A stretch of 39,445 nucleotides of DNA from an uncultured Planctomycetales bacterium (GCA_946541595.1 CAMNJU010000006.1:1-39445); one strand, 5' to 3'. Shown: positions 1 to 10,366, numbered from the stretch's first letter. The notes: generated by a model from the letters alone, not told the origin. Translations and numbers: made by a program.

Positions 1-94
1 CGTCCAACTTGACGACGGGTCGCTCTTTACGCTGTGGTATGAACTCATGGAAGGGCGCTCGAAGCTGCGCGCGGCGCGCTGGACTCTGTCCTGA
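1..94 (+). CDS. C-terminal fragment of sialidase/BNR-repeat-like protein (5' truncated by window)
   Basis: Frame 2 reads VQLDDGSLFTLWYELMEGRSKLRAARWTLS*, closely matching the C-terminus of the next gene (VQLDDGSLYTVWYEVQEG..KLRAARWSID). Confidence 0.75.
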   Translation, partial: VQLDDGSLFTLWYELMEGRSKLRAARWTLS

Positions 95-195
95 CGCAAG
101 CGCGGGCCGCTTAACTTTAACGGCGGCGAGCGCTTGACCCATTTGGCGATAAGGCGCGCGCCGTTCCGATTCCTCTTTTGACAAGGTCGTTTTTT

Positions 196-1395
196 ATGTC
201 AGCACGAACTTACAACCGCCGCGAATTTCTTGCGCGCGGAACGTCGGCGGCCGTTCTCGGCGCGTTTGCAGCTCCGTTTATCGGTAAAGTTGCGTATGGC
301 GCGAGCGCGACGCCGAAATATGAGATTCTCGAAACGAAGACGATTAGCTTTCCCGGCGACTGCTATTACGGTTGGCCGACGGTCGCTAAACGCGGAAACG
401 AACTCCTCGTCGTAACGTCGGGGGGCCGGGAAGGGCATGTGTGTCCGTTCGGGCGCGTCGAGCTCTTCCGTTCGCACGATAACGGCGCGACGTGGACGTA
501 TCCTCAGGTAATCTACGACTCTCCGATCGACGACCGGGACGCGGGCATATGCGTTACCGACAAGGGAACGATTCTCGTTACGACCTTTACGTCGATTGGC
601 TTCGTCGATATGGTCATGGAAGAGAAGAATTTGCGCGACCAGGGAAAGGGACGTCCCGAAATCTGGTCGGACGGCCGGTTCGATAAATGGATGCGCGTGT
701 GCAACCGGATATCCGACGAGCAGAAAAAGAGCGATCTTGGCTGCTGGATGTTCCGTTCGACGGACGGCGGCGTAACGTGGTCTGAACGGTACGCGACGCC
801 GTTCAACAGTCCGCACGGCCCGATCCAGCTCTCGAACGGAACGCTCCTTTATGTCGGGGACGAGCTCGTTACGCCGGAACACCGCGTCGGCGCGAGCGTT
901 TCCGAGGACGACGGTCAAACGTGGCAGATCAAAGGGTATCTCGAGCCGCGCGACGGAGACGATATCCGCGGCTATTACGAGCTTCACGCGGTCGAGGCGG
1001 ACGACGGGCGAATCGTCGCTCAGATCCGCAACGGGAACCAGAATAATCCGGACGAGAACTTGCAGACGGTCTCGAAGGACGGGGGCGCGACGTGGACAAA
1101 GCCGCGCGCGATCGGCGTGTGGGGCATTCCGTCGTTCCTCATGAAGCTCAAGGACGGCCGGCTCCTCATGACGTACGGCTATCGCCGCGCGCCGCTTGGC
1201 GTTAAGGCGCGCGTGAGCGACGATAACGGCGACACGTGGTCCGAAGAAATGACGGTCTACGCGGAAGGCAAGTCGGGCGATATTGGCTATCCGTCGACGG
1301 TTCAACTGGACGACGGGTCGCTCTATACCGTATGGTACGAAGTTCAGGAAGGCTGGTTCGCGAAACTGCGAGCCGCGCGCTGGTCGATCGACTGA
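196..1395 (+). CDS. Sialidase-family (BNR/Asp-box repeat) exo-alpha-sialidase-like protein with Tat-type signal
   Basis: Repeated S.D.G.TW Asp-box motifs (SHDNGATWTYP, STDGGVTWSE, SEDDGQTWQ, SKDGGATWTK, SDDNGDTWSE); N-terminal RREFLARGTSAAVLGAF twin-arginine-like signal; ATG at 196 preferred over the TTG at 178. Confidence 0.85.
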   Translation: MSARTYNRREFLARGTSAAVLGAFAAPFIGKVAYGASATPKYEILETKTISFPGDCYYGWPTVAKRGNELLVVTSGGREGHVCPFGRVELFRSHDNGATWTYPQVIYDSPIDDRDAGICVTDKGTILVTTFTSIGFVDMVMEEKNLRDQGKGRPEIWSDGRFDKWMRVCNRISDEQKKSDLGCWMFRSTDGGVTWSERYATPFNSPHGPIQLSNGTLLYVGDELVTPEHRVGASVSEDDGQTWQIKGYLEPRDGDDIRGYYELHAVEADDGRIVAQIRNGNQNNPDENLQTVSKDGGATWTKPRAIGVWGIPSFLMKLKDGRLLMTYGYRRAPLGVKARVSDDNGDTWSEEMTVYAEGKSGDIGYPSTVQLDDGSLYTVWYEVQEGWFAKLRAARWSID

Positions 1396-1424
1396 CGCGC
1401 CGGAAATGTAAACGGAGGTTTGAT

Positions 1425-2252
1425 ATGAAACGGTTTTGCTTCTGCGCTTTTACGGTTCTTTGCCTTGCCGCCGCGCTCTTTGCCGTACGGGGGGCCGCGA
1501 ACGCCGCGGACGGCTCTGTCTACGAGCCGGGTAAGGAAGCGGGCGAGCGGCGCGTTGTCGCGGTCGACGGGGTCGAGTACGCTTTCAGGTGGGCGCCCGC
1601 GGCGACCTTTATGATCGGAAGCCCCGAAGACGAGCCTGAACGCGACAGTTACGAGACGCAGCATTCGGTAACGCTCACGCGCGGTTTCTGGATTCTTGAG
1701 ACGGAAACGACTCAGAAGATGTGGCGCGGCCTGACGGGCGAGAATCCAAGCAAGTGGCAGGGTGATTGCAAGCCGGTTGATTCGGTCGGTCTCGAAGAGA
1801 TCGCCGCGTTTTGCGCGAAGTTCCGCGAGAAGACGAACGCGCCCGAGGGCGCGGCCGTTGGACTGCCTACGGAAGCGCAGTGGGAATACGCGGCGCGCGC
1901 CGGTTCCTCGGAAATCTACGCCGGCTTAACGCTTGACGAAGCGGCTTGGTATGGGGACGAGGATTACCGCGGAACGCACGACGTCGCCACGAAGAAACCG
2001 AACGCGTGGGGCCTTTACGACACTTGCGGGAATCTCTGGGAATGGTGCTCCGACCGGTACGGCGCGTTTACCAAGGAGTCGGCGACAGATCCGACGGGCG
2101 CGACTCCGGAAGAATGTCCGGGCAACGTGCGCGTCGACCGCGGCGGATGCTGGGACAGTAAGCCGTACGAATGCCGCGTCGCGAATCGCGGGTTCTATAA
2201 CCACGACCGGAAAAGCCCTTACGTCGGGTTTCGGTTTGTCGTGATTCCCTAA
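1425..2252 (+). CDS. Secreted SUMF1/FGE-sulfatase-domain protein
   Basis: MIGSPEDEPERD..H.VTLTRGFWILETETTQ..W.., LPTEAQWEYAARAG, NAWGLYDTCGNLWEWCSDRYG, RGGCW..., GFRFV motifs; N-terminal signal peptide from the internal ATG at 1425. Confidence 0.85.
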   Translation: MKRFCFCAFTVLCLAAALFAVRGAANAADGSVYEPGKEAGERRVVAVDGVEYAFRWAPAATFMIGSPEDEPERDSYETQHSVTLTRGFWILETETTQKMWRGLTGENPSKWQGDCKPVDSVGLEEIAAFCAKFREKTNAPEGAAVGLPTEAQWEYAARAGSSEIYAGLTLDEAAWYGDEDYRGTHDVATKKPNAWGLYDTCGNLWEWCSDRYGAFTKESATDPTGATPEECPGNVRVDRGGCWDSKPYECRVANRGFYNHDRKSPYVGFRFVVIP

Positions 2253-2280
2253 TGCGGCGCTTACAGGAACGGCGGCTTTC

Positions 2281-2320
2281 ACAGACCGAGAAGGGCGTCC
2301 TTCCCGGTCTGTTTGCTTTT
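2281..2320 (+). terminator. Intrinsic terminator after SUMF1 gene
   Basis: acagaccgagaagg-gcgt-ccttcccggtctgt stem (one mismatch) followed by ttgctttt. Confidence 0.7.
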
Positions 2321-2552
2321 CGGTTCGGTGGGCGCAACGGGGATTGAGCGCATGTAAGATTATAACGAATATACCGGCAATTCAGGGGGCATAATCGCGG
2401 CCGCGTTCTTTTCGCAACTTGACTCACGCGACCGGGAATGTACAATAGCCGGTAGGGCGCGCCGCGCCCTGACAGAAATCGGCGCGCGCCTGTCGTTTGA
2501 TTCGTTTTTACGCATGTTCGGCCCTTAGGCCGGGAGGAGACTGGAGGTCGCT

Positions 2553-3023
2553 ATGTACGTGCAAAAAACGCCGCCGCCTTCGCAGTCGCCCGGGGCGCCT
2601 TCGGAACAGATAGAGATTTGGCTCGACGGCCGCGGAGCGCGGCTGTATTACCCCGGCGAGACGCTTGCGGGCAGTTTTTCGCTCTCGGGAATCTACAGCT
2701 CTCCCGTCGAGGCGGTCGAGGTGTCGATTCTGTGGCGCACCGAAGGGAAAGGGAACGAAGACGTCGGGGTTCACGAGTTCTGGCGTCTGACAAACGACGA
2801 AGAGAACCGATGGCTCGATCCTCTCAGACCGAACCGGTTCAGCTCCGTCCTGCCGAAGAGCCCTTTGAGCTACGACGGCTGCCTAATCAAACTCCGCTGG
2901 TACGCGCACGCGCGCGCATTCCTTTCGAGCGGCAAGCAACTCGTCGACGAGACGCCTTTCCGGCTCGGCGATCTGCCCGATATGCGCGCGCTGAAGCTGT
3001 GTTCCGACCCGGAACTGTATTGA
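2553..3023 (+). CDS. Hypothetical protein, possible arrestin-like beta-sandwich
   Basis: ATG preceded by ctggaggt SD; pattern YYPGETLAGSFSLSG...VEVSILWRTEG...FSSVLPKSPLSYDGCLIKLRWYAHA resembles arrestin-N-like domains (by eye only). Confidence 0.6.
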   Translation: MYVQKTPPPSQSPGAPSEQIEIWLDGRGARLYYPGETLAGSFSLSGIYSSPVEAVEVSILWRTEGKGNEDVGVHEFWRLTNDEENRWLDPLRPNRFSSVLPKSPLSYDGCLIKLRWYAHARAFLSSGKQLVDETPFRLGDLPDMRALKLCSDPELY

Positions 3024-3103
3024 CCGTCAGTCTGTACGAGGAGCGTTGATTCTCCGCGATCCCCCAATCGCGAAACCTTCCCGATACCTGAAACCGCGTA
3101 CGA

Positions 3104-4579
3104 ATGTCCAATCCTTCTCCGAAATTCCCTAAGAGCAACCCGTTTTCGACGTGCTACACCGCGCCGGGCAAGACGCCTTATTTTTTTGAGGCGGCCTATA
3201 TGCGGCAGTTGAAGTCGGCGCATCCCGCGAAATTCGAGGAGTATTTCACGCGCAATCTCGGTTTGGGGGAAGATCAGCTTCGGCATAAGGTCGGCGTTAA
3301 CTTTCTCGTCGATAAATTTGAGTCTCATTCGTGCCGCGGGCAAATTGTCGGCAATCACGGGAGCGGCAAGACGACGCTTCTCTATTCGCTTCGTACCGTG
3401 TTTCTCGAACGCGGATACGAAATTTTCTCGTGGGAACTGCACGATCAGCAGAGTTTTTTGCCCGACGTCTTTTGGTTTGAGCTTCAAAAGTTTTTGCGCG
3501 CGGCGCCGAACTTTCTGCCGACGCAGTGTCTGCTTCCTCCGCCGGTCGTTTCTCAGAAAGATTATCTCGAGCAGCGCCGCGCGGTCGCGCGCGAATTCAT
3601 GCCCGACGACGCCGAGCCGGTCCCCGAAGAACAGGAAGAAGAGTTAGAGTTTCGCGTTCCCGACCGTCCTGAGGACGCGCCGAGCGCCGAGACCTCCGCG
3701 TCTGACGGGCCGGAAAAGGGCGGCGAATTGGCGAAGGACGGCGCGGCCGAGCGGAACGAAGAGCCGCATGAAACAGAAGGGTCGGAGGATTCAGAACGGT
3801 CGGAAACGGAATCGGATCAGAAGATCGAAACGCCCCTTATGACGCTCTTGCGAACGCCCGCGGTCGAGAATTTCCGCGAGTTCAGCGAAGAACGCAAGAG
3901 CCGGAACAAAGGCGTCTTGGGCTTTAACGAGGTCGGGAATTTCGGCCTGACGAACGGTAAGCGCGGCGGCGTGAGCGGCGGAATCGAAAGCGCGCGTTTC
4001 GGCGAGGAACAGTCCTCCGTGCCGTTCGCGCCGTTTCCCGGAATCGCGCCCGGCGTCGACGAACCCGCCGAGCCAAGCGAGTCGGGCGACGACGAGGAGG
4101 AGTACGACGACGTGCGCGTGGAACCGGCGTCGAACTTTCCCGCGCTTAAAACGTCGCGTGACAGGCGGCTTGCGATACCGACGCTGGAGGGTCTGAATTT
4201 CGAAAAGAGACGTTCTTTTTTTGAAAAGAAGGTTGTATTTTTCGACGGTTTTGAGCAGCTTTCGTACGTCAATCGGATTATCCTGCGAACGTTCTGCCGT
4301 ATGAACCGACTTGGACTGCTGATCACGTCGCACACCCCGGCGATTGGGATTCCCGTCCTGTTCCATACGCAGCCTTCCTTTGAAACGCTCAGCGCGCTTT
4401 TGGACCGTCTTCTCGACGATTACGACGTGAATCTTTCGAATCAGCGGGTCGCGGATCTGCTCCGGAATTTTCACAGCGACGTTCGCGCGATTCTTTTCTC
4501 GCTTTACGATCTTTATGAGAAGTATAATTTGGCGCCGGCAGAAATTCGCGATAAGTTGTCGCGCGGATATCCTCGGTGA
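3104..4579 (+). CDS. P-loop ATPase with long acidic low-complexity insertion
   Basis: Walker A GNHGSGKT, Walker B-like KKVVFFDGFEQL; Glu/Asp/Ser-rich segment between them. Confidence 0.7.
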   Translation: MSNPSPKFPKSNPFSTCYTAPGKTPYFFEAAYMRQLKSAHPAKFEEYFTRNLGLGEDQLRHKVGVNFLVDKFESHSCRGQIVGNHGSGKTTLLYSLRTVFLERGYEIFSWELHDQQSFLPDVFWFELQKFLRAAPNFLPTQCLLPPPVVSQKDYLEQRRAVAREFMPDDAEPVPEEQEEELEFRVPDRPEDAPSAETSASDGPEKGGELAKDGAAERNEEPHETEGSEDSERSETESDQKIETPLMTLLRTPAVENFREFSEERKSRNKGVLGFNEVGNFGLTNGKRGGVSGGIESARFGEEQSSVPFAPFPGIAPGVDEPAEPSESGDDEEEYDDVRVEPASNFPALKTSRDRRLAIPTLEGLNFEKRRSFFEKKVVFFDGFEQLSYVNRIILRTFCRMNRLGLLITSHTPAIGIPVLFHTQPSFETLSALLDRLLDDYDVNLSNQRVADLLRNFHSDVRAILFSLYDLYEKYNLAPAEIRDKLSRGYPR

Positions 4580-4607
4580 TTTTGTTTGACGCGATAAGGT
4601 ACGATCC

Positions 4608-5513
4608 ATGACTCTTTCGGTGAAACTCGGCCCGATCACGCTTTCTAATCCGATTATGGCGGCGTCCGGAACGTTTGGCTACGCGAAAGACGCGGCGCGT
4701 TTTGTCGACGTGTCACGTCTTGGCGGAATTGTGCCTAAGACGGTTACGAAGAATCCGCGGCAGGGCAATAAGCCTCCGCGCACCGTCGAGACGACCGCCG
4801 GCCTTCTCAACGCGATTGGGTTGGACAACGACGGGCTCGACGAATTTTGTGAAAAAAAGGCGCCGTATTTGCGTACTTTGGGCTGTCCGATCTTTGTGAG
4901 CGCCGCGCCCGGCTCCCCGGAGGAATGTCAGGAATTCGGCGAAAAGCTCAGCGCGCTCGAAGGCATGACTGCGGTCGAGATGAATATCAGCTGTCCGAAC
5001 GTCGAGCATCGCAACGACTGGGCGACGCCGGAATATTGCGCCGCGATGACTAAGGCGATGCGCAAATATCTCACGAAGCCCCTGTCCGTTAAGCTCACGC
5101 CGAACGTAACGAGTATCGTCGACTTGGCGAAAGCGGCGGAGGCGGAAGGAGCCGACATGATCTCCGCGATCAATACGTGCTACGGGCTGGCGATCGACTG
5201 GCGCAAGCGGAAATCTCGTATTGGCAACGGATACGCGGGCTATAGCGGCCCGGCGATTAAACCGATCGCGCTGCGCTGCGTTAAGCAGATCGCCGACGCG
5301 GTCAATATCCCCATTATAGGAATCGGAGGTATTGCGAACGCGGAAGACGTCTTTGATTTTCTCGTCGCGGGCGCGAGCGCCGTCCAGATTGGCACGGCGA
5401 ATTTCTATACGCCGGACGTCACGGTCCGCATTATAGAAGAAATGCCTCAAATTATGGCGCAGGAAGGGATTAGCGATCTCAGCGAGATCATTGGAACTTT
5501 GCCGAAGATCTGA
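4608..5513 (+). CDS. pyrD: Dihydroorotate dehydrogenase, class 1 catalytic subunit-like
   Basis: LGPITLSNPIMAASGTFGY, NISCPNV, KLTPNV, GIGGIANAEDVFDFLVAGASAVQIGTANF motifs. Confidence 0.9.
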   Translation: MTLSVKLGPITLSNPIMAASGTFGYAKDAARFVDVSRLGGIVPKTVTKNPRQGNKPPRTVETTAGLLNAIGLDNDGLDEFCEKKAPYLRTLGCPIFVSAAPGSPEECQEFGEKLSALEGMTAVEMNISCPNVEHRNDWATPEYCAAMTKAMRKYLTKPLSVKLTPNVTSIVDLAKAAEAEGADMISAINTCYGLAIDWRKRKSRIGNGYAGYSGPAIKPIALRCVKQIADAVNIPIIGIGGIANAEDVFDFLVAGASAVQIGTANFYTPDVTVRIIEEMPQIMAQEGISDLSEIIGTLPKI

Positions 5514-5611
5514 TAAAAGCGCCGCGAAAACGCCATACGTTGCACGGACTTATTACGACATCATCCCGGCGCGGAACGCCGGCAGACAGAATTTAGAACG
5601 GAAGGTTGACC

Positions 5612-7048
5612 ATGACGCAGCTTATCGAAGCGCGAGCGGGTAAGATTACCCCTGAAATGGAAATCGTCGCCCGAAAAGAACGACTCGACGCTGAGACGGT
5701 GCGCGAAGAAATTGCCGCCGGCCGAATGATTATTCCGGCGAATAAAAACCACTTGGCGAAGCAACTCGATCCGATCGCGATCGGGCGCAAAGCGTCGACG
5801 AAAATTAACGCGAATCTTGGCGTTTCGTCGCTCGCGGGCGACGCTCGGCGCGAACTGGAGAAGATTAAGATTGCGACGAAATACGGCGCCGACACGGTTA
5901 TGGATCTTTCGACGGGCGCCGATCTCGACGCGCTCCGCGTTCGCATGATCGACGCGGTAACCGTGCCCGTAGGCACCGTGCCGCTCTATCAGATTTGCGA
6001 GGAGCTCGACGACATTCTCGATATGACGCCGCAGAATATTCTCGACTGCGTCGAAAAGCAGGCGAAGCAGGGCGTCGACTACATGACGATCCACTGCGCG
6101 CTGCTGCAGCGGCATATTCCGCTCATCGATTCCCGGCTAACCGGGATTGTGAGCCGGGGCGGTTCTCTGACCGCGAAGTGGATGGGGGCGCCCCGCGCGG
6201 AAAATCCGTTCTACGAACATTTTGACGAGCTTTGTGAGATCATGAAGGCGTACGACGTTTCGTGGAGTCTTGGGGACGGCATGCGGCCGGGCTGCCTCCA
6301 CGACGCGAGCGACGAAGCGCAGTTCGGCGAGCTGTCCGTTATGGGCGAACTGACCAAACGCGCTTGGGAGCACGGAACGCAGGTCATGATCGAGGGACCG
6401 GGCCACGTACCGCTCGACCAGATCGCCGACAATATGCGCCGTCAGGCAAAAGAGTGTTTTGAAGCGCCTTTTTACGTGCTCGGTCCGGTCGTGTGCGATA
6501 TCGCGCCCGGCTACGATCACATCACGAGCGCGATCGGGGCCGCCGTCGCCGCGTTCAACGGCGCTTCGATGCTGTGCTACGTTACCCCGAAAGAGCATCT
6601 TGGACTTCCAAATATAGAAGACGTGCGCGTCGGCTGCGTTTCCTATAAGATAGCCGCGCACGCCGCCGATATCGCGCTCAAACGGCCCGGCGCCCGCGAC
6701 CTCGACGACGAAATGGCGCGCGCGCGGTTTGCGTTCGACTGGGAAAAACAGTTCGCGCTCGCGCTTGATCCGGAACGCGCGCGGGATTATTACGAGGAAT
6801 CGCGTTCGAATTCGGAAGATTTGGAGCGATCCAGTAAAACGAAAGCGGAAGACGCTGCGAAGAACGGAGTTAAGGCGACCGAAGTCCCGAAGAACTGTCC
6901 TCGCGGGCTTCATCCGACGCTCAATCCGGACGGCACGATCGCGAACGAGAATTACTGCACGATGTGCGGTCCGAAATTCTGCGCAATGCGCACGACCGCC
7001 GACCTCATCCGTCTGCGAAACGAACAGAAAAACGAAGAGCAACAGTAA
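5612..7048 (+). CDS. thiC: Phosphomethylpyrimidine synthase ThiC
   Basis: [54 protein letters not shown]-terminal radical-SAM CxxCGPKFC motif. Confidence 0.96.
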   Translation: MTQLIEARAGKITPEMEIVARKERLDAETVREEIAAGRMIIPANKNHLAKQLDPIAIGRKASTKINANLGVSSLAGDARRELEKIKIATKYGADTVMDLSTGADLDALRVRMIDAVTVPVGTVPLYQICEELDDILDMTPQNILDCVEKQAKQGVDYMTIHCALLQRHIPLIDSRLTGIVSRGGSLTAKWMGAPRAENPFYEHFDELCEIMKAYDVSWSLGDGMRPGCLHDASDEAQFGELSVMGELTKRAWEHGTQVMIEGPGHVPLDQIADNMRRQAKECFEAPFYVLGPVVCDIAPGYDHITSAIGAAVAAFNGASMLCYVTPKEHLGLPNIEDVRVGCVSYKIAAHAADIALKRPGARDLDDEMARARFAFDWEKQFALALDPERARDYYEESRSNSEDLERSSKTKAEDAAKNGVKATEVPKNCPRGLHPTLNPDGTIANENYCTMCGPKFCAMRTTADLIRLRNEQKNEEQQ

Positions 7049-7107
7049 CCGCGAACGCGCCTCCCCGAAGCGCGCTACCGATTTAAATAAAAGAGAAAGG
7101 ATTGACG

Positions 7108-8271
7108 ATGAGTACGAACGTCGATCAAATTTATATGCGCCGCGCGCTGAAACTCGCGGCGAACGGGCAAGGGCTTGTCGAACCGAATCCGATGGTCGGC
7201 TGCGTGATTGTCCGGGAAGATATCGCCGCGAACAAAGTCGATTCTGACGCCGACGGGAACGAGGCGTACGCGCATATCGTCGGGGAAGGTTGGCACGAAC
7301 GTTTTGGCGGTCCGCACGCGGAAGTCAACGCGCTGACAGCGGCGGGCGAGCTCGCCAAAGGGGCGACGATGTACGTAACGCTCGAACCATGCTCCCATTT
7401 CGGCAAGACGCCGCCGTGCGCCGACGCGATTATCGGTTCCGGCGTGACCCGTGTCGTGATCGCGATGGAAGATCCGTTTCCCGCGGTCGCCGGCGAAGGA
7501 ATAAAGAAGCTTGCGGAAGCGGGAATCTCCGTAACCGTCGGCGTACTGCAGAATAAAGCGCGCGAACTCAACGCGCCTTACCTGACGCGGCTGGAAAAGA
7601 AACGTCCGTGGGTTATTGGCAAGTGGGCCATGACGCTCGACGGCAAAATCGCCACGCGTATCGGGTCGAGCTACTGGATTTCTTCCGACGAATCGCGCGA
7701 GCGCGTGCACGAATGGCGCGAGTGCGTCGACGCGATCGTTATTGGAAGCCGGACCGCGATGGAAGACGATCCGAAACTGACCGTTCGCCTCCCCGGCGGG
7801 CGCAAGCCGAAACGCGTACCCACGCGCGTCGTATTCGACTCGGGCGGGACGCTTTCCGTCTTTTCGGAGCTTGCGCTGACCGCACGCGACGTGCCGCTTC
7901 TGCTCGTTTACGGGCCGGATACTCCGGAAGGAAAAAAGGAATTTTGGGAATCGAAGGGCGCAGAAGTCGTGGTTGCCGACGCGCCGACCTACGAACAGCG
8001 CATGCTTATTCTCATGCAAACGCTTGCCGAACGCGGCATGACGAATATTCTCGTCGAGGGCGGCGGCGAGCTGCTCGGGCATATGTTCGATCTTGAACTC
8101 ATCGACGAGGTTCGCGTCTTCGTCTGTCCCAAGATCGTCGGCGGGCGGGAAGCGATCGTTCCGGTCGGCGGTTACGGGCGCGAACTCATGCGCAAGGCGG
8201 CGATCCTTGAGAACCGCAAGACTGAGAAGATCGGATCCGATATTCTCATTACCGGTCGCGTCGTCTACTAA
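7108..8271 (+). CDS. ribD: Bifunctional diaminohydroxyphosphoribosylaminopyrimidine deaminase / 5-amino-6-(5-phosphoribosylamino)uracil reductase
   Basis: YMRRALKLAANGQGLVEPNPMVGCVIV, HAEVNAL, LEPCSHFGKTPPCADAII, KWAMTLDGKIATRIGSSYWIS, VEGGGELLG. Confidence 0.95.
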   Translation: MSTNVDQIYMRRALKLAANGQGLVEPNPMVGCVIVREDIAANKVDSDADGNEAYAHIVGEGWHERFGGPHAEVNALTAAGELAKGATMYVTLEPCSHFGKTPPCADAIIGSGVTRVVIAMEDPFPAVAGEGIKKLAEAGISVTVGVLQNKARELNAPYLTRLEKKRPWVIGKWAMTLDGKIATRIGSSYWISSDESRERVHEWRECVDAIVIGSRTAMEDDPKLTVRLPGGRKPKRVPTRVVFDSGGTLSVFSELALTARDVPLLLVYGPDTPEGKKEFWESKGAEVVVADAPTYEQRMLILMQTLAERGMTNILVEGGGELLGHMFDLELIDEVRVFVCPKIVGGREAIVPVGGYGRELMRKAAILENRKTEKIGSDILITGRVVY

Positions 8272-8303
8272 TCTAATTCAAGAGAACGCGTTCAACGTCC
8301 CTG

Positions 8304-8342
8304 GGCGCCGCATGGATTTTGAGTCCTTGCGGCGCCTTTTTT
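8304..8342 (+). terminator. Intrinsic terminator after ribD
   Basis: ggcgccgca ... tgcggcgcc stem followed by tttttt. Confidence 0.8.
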
Positions 8343-8360
8343 ACAGAAGGCTTCGCCGGG

Positions 8361-10130
8361 TTACAGACTGACGTCTTTTGCCGAGGGCAGCGGGAAATAC
8401 TTGCTTTCGAAAGCTCTGTATTCCTGTTTGAAGTATTCGTCCGTATTGCGGAAGGCGCGCAGGTTCTCGTGAATATTCATGTTGCGTCCGATCGTGTCGA
8501 GGAAGTAGCCGGAAATATTAGAGCAGTGGTCAGAGACGCGCGCGAGATTCGTCAGCAAGTCGGACCAGATAAATCCCGCGTCGATTGAACATTCCCCTTT
8601 TTGAAGGCGCATAATGTGCCGCGTGCGCAACGCTTCCTTCAACGCGTCGATGATTTGTTCGAGCGGTTCCGTCTTTCTCGCCGCTTGGAGATCCTCTTTG
8701 GAAAACGCCTGATAGGACAGGTCGAGGATTTCGGAAACGGCGTTCTTCATAACGTCAAACTCTTTTAGCGCCGTGGCGGAGAACTCGATATTCTTGCGGT
8801 TCTTTTCTTCAGCCGCCATGAGAATATTAACGGCGTGGTCGGCGATGCGCTCGTAATCGCCGACGAGTTTCATGTATTCTGTCGCCTTAACGCTTTCTTC
8901 TTCGGCAATTTGGCGCGACGTCAGCTTGACGAGGTACGCGCTGATAATATCCTCTAGGCGGTCTGTCTCTTCCTCCGCTTGACGGATCGCTTGCGCTTTC
9001 TCTTCGCTGTACTCCGTTACGGTTTCAAGACTTGTTTTCAATGCGCAAATTGCGAGCGTCGCCATATAGTCGAGCTCCTGCCGACTGTGCTCAAGCGCCA
9101 GCGTTGGGCTTTTGAGGAGACGCTCGTCGAGATCCTGTTTCTTCTCCGGCTCTTTTGCGTCTGGGATGATTTTACAGACCGCCTTTTCGAGCAGCCCGCT
9201 CAGCGGAAGGATCATAAGCGTGCACAGGCAGTTAAAGAGCGTATGGAAAACCGCGATTCCTACGAGACTTGCCGACTGCGATAGGAGCGCCGGCGCAAAG
9301 ACCGCTTTGATAATCCAGAACGCCGTGAGCCAAACGAGCGCGCCTATGACGTTAAAACTAAGGTGGACGAGCGCGGCGCGTTTCGCGTTCTTATTCGTCT
9401 CGATGGACGAGATAAGCGCCGTAACGCACGTGCCGATATTCTGACCCATAATGATCGGAATCGCGGCTCCGTAGGTAACCGCGCCGGTAACGGCGAGAGA
9501 CTGCAGGATACCGACGGACGCGGAACTCGACTGAATAACCGCCGTGAGAACGGCGCCAGTCGCGAGACCTAGAATAGGATTGGTAAAGACGAGGAAGAGA
9601 CGCTGGAATTCCGGAACGTGCTGGAGTCCTGAAACGGCCGACGACATGGTCTCCATACCGAACATGAGGGTCGTAAAACTCAGAAGAATCGTTCCGGTAT
9701 CTTTTCTTTTGCTGTTTTTAGCCGTCATGTAGAGGACGACGCCGATTAGCGCGAGAATGGGAGTAAAGGAAGAAGGTTTGAGAAGATTGATAAAGAAGTT
9801 GTCGCTGTCGACGCCCGTTAGGCTTAAGATCCAAGCGGTAGCCGTCGTTCCGACGTTTGCCCCGATAATGACGTTAATCGCTTGCCGCAGCGACATAAGC
9901 CCCGAGTTGACAAATCCGACGACCATAACGGTCGTCGCCGACGAACTTTGAATAATCGCCGTTACTGCGACTCCGGTCGCCAAGCCGGCGAATCTATTTG
10001 TGGTAAACTTGCCGAGCAGCGACTTTAGCCTGTTCCCAGCGCGCCGTTCCAGCGCCTGCCCCATGAGCGACATGCCAAAGAGGAAGAGGCACAGCCCCCC
10101 GATCAAATTCAGTACTGCAAACGCGTCCAT
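8361..10130 (-). CDS. Na/Pi cotransporter family protein with PhoU-like C-terminal domain
   Basis: GLCLFLFGMSLMGQAL, duplicated IIQSSSATTVMVVGFV / VIQSSSASVGI repeats, NVGTTATAWIL; helical C-terminal PhoU-like region. Confidence 0.9.
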   Translation of the reverse strand: MDAFAVLNLIGGLCLFLFGMSLMGQALERRAGNRLKSLLGKFTTNRFAGLATGVAVTAIIQSSSATTVMVVGFVNSGLMSLRQAINVIIGANVGTTATAWILSLTGVDSDNFFINLLKPSSFTPILALIGVVLYMTAKNSKRKDTGTILLSFTTLMFGMETMSSAVSGLQHVPEFQRLFLVFTNPILGLATGAVLTAVIQSSSASVGILQSLAVTGAVTYGAAIPIIMGQNIGTCVTALISSIETNKNAKRAALVHLSFNVIGALVWLTAFWIIKAVFAPALLSQSASLVGIAVFHTLFNCLCTLMILPLSGLLEKAVCKIIPDAKEPEKKQDLDERLLKSPTLALEHSRQELDYMATLAICALKTSLETVTEYSEEKAQAIRQAEEETDRLEDIISAYLVKLTSRQIAEEESVKATEYMKLVGDYERIADHAVNILMAAEEKNRKNIEFSATALKEFDVMKNAVSEILDLSYQAFSKEDLQAARKTEPLEQIIDALKEALRTRHIMRLQKGECSIDAGFIWSDLLTNLARVSDHCSNISGYFLDTIGRNMNIHENLRAFRNTDEYFKQEYRAFESKYFPLPSAKDVSL

Positions 10131-10366
10131 TTTTCTTGCTCCATGTTATTTCATCCATTCAGACACAGCATATCAGACCAATGTCAAAAGCTCTATCACG
10201 GTTTTGTAAATTCCTTGTAAAGAGGCAAAAAAGAATCTAAGGCGCAAACAGACAGACTGCAAAGAGAATAGAGTCCAGGAGTAGAGTTGATTGACCGCGT
10301 AACGGCAAAGAGAACGGCTTTTCTGACGCGCCTGATTGACAAGACAGGCGCGTCCGCAACTAAGCG

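Noticed and set aside
199-1305. Long minus-strand ORF (368 aa) opposite the sialidase-like gene
   Set aside because: Arg-rich antisense shadow of a GC-rich gene with no recognisable domain; the plus strand carries clear sialidase motifs.
5514-5611. Possible TPP riboswitch upstream of thiC
   Set aside because: The short intergenic region lacks the conserved CTGAGA / ACCTGATCTGG-type TPP elements.
6137-7042. 301-aa minus-strand ORF opposite thiC
   Set aside because: Antisense shadow of an unmistakable ThiC coding sequence.
7049-7107. Possible FMN riboswitch upstream of ribD
   Set aside because: Only ~59 bp, no RFN-element motifs; ribD looks co-transcribed with thiC.
10325-10354. Hairpin gacgcgcctg...caggcgcgtc after phoR as intrinsic terminator
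   Set aside because: Stem is good but no U-tract follows on the minus strand, so terminator function is not supported.
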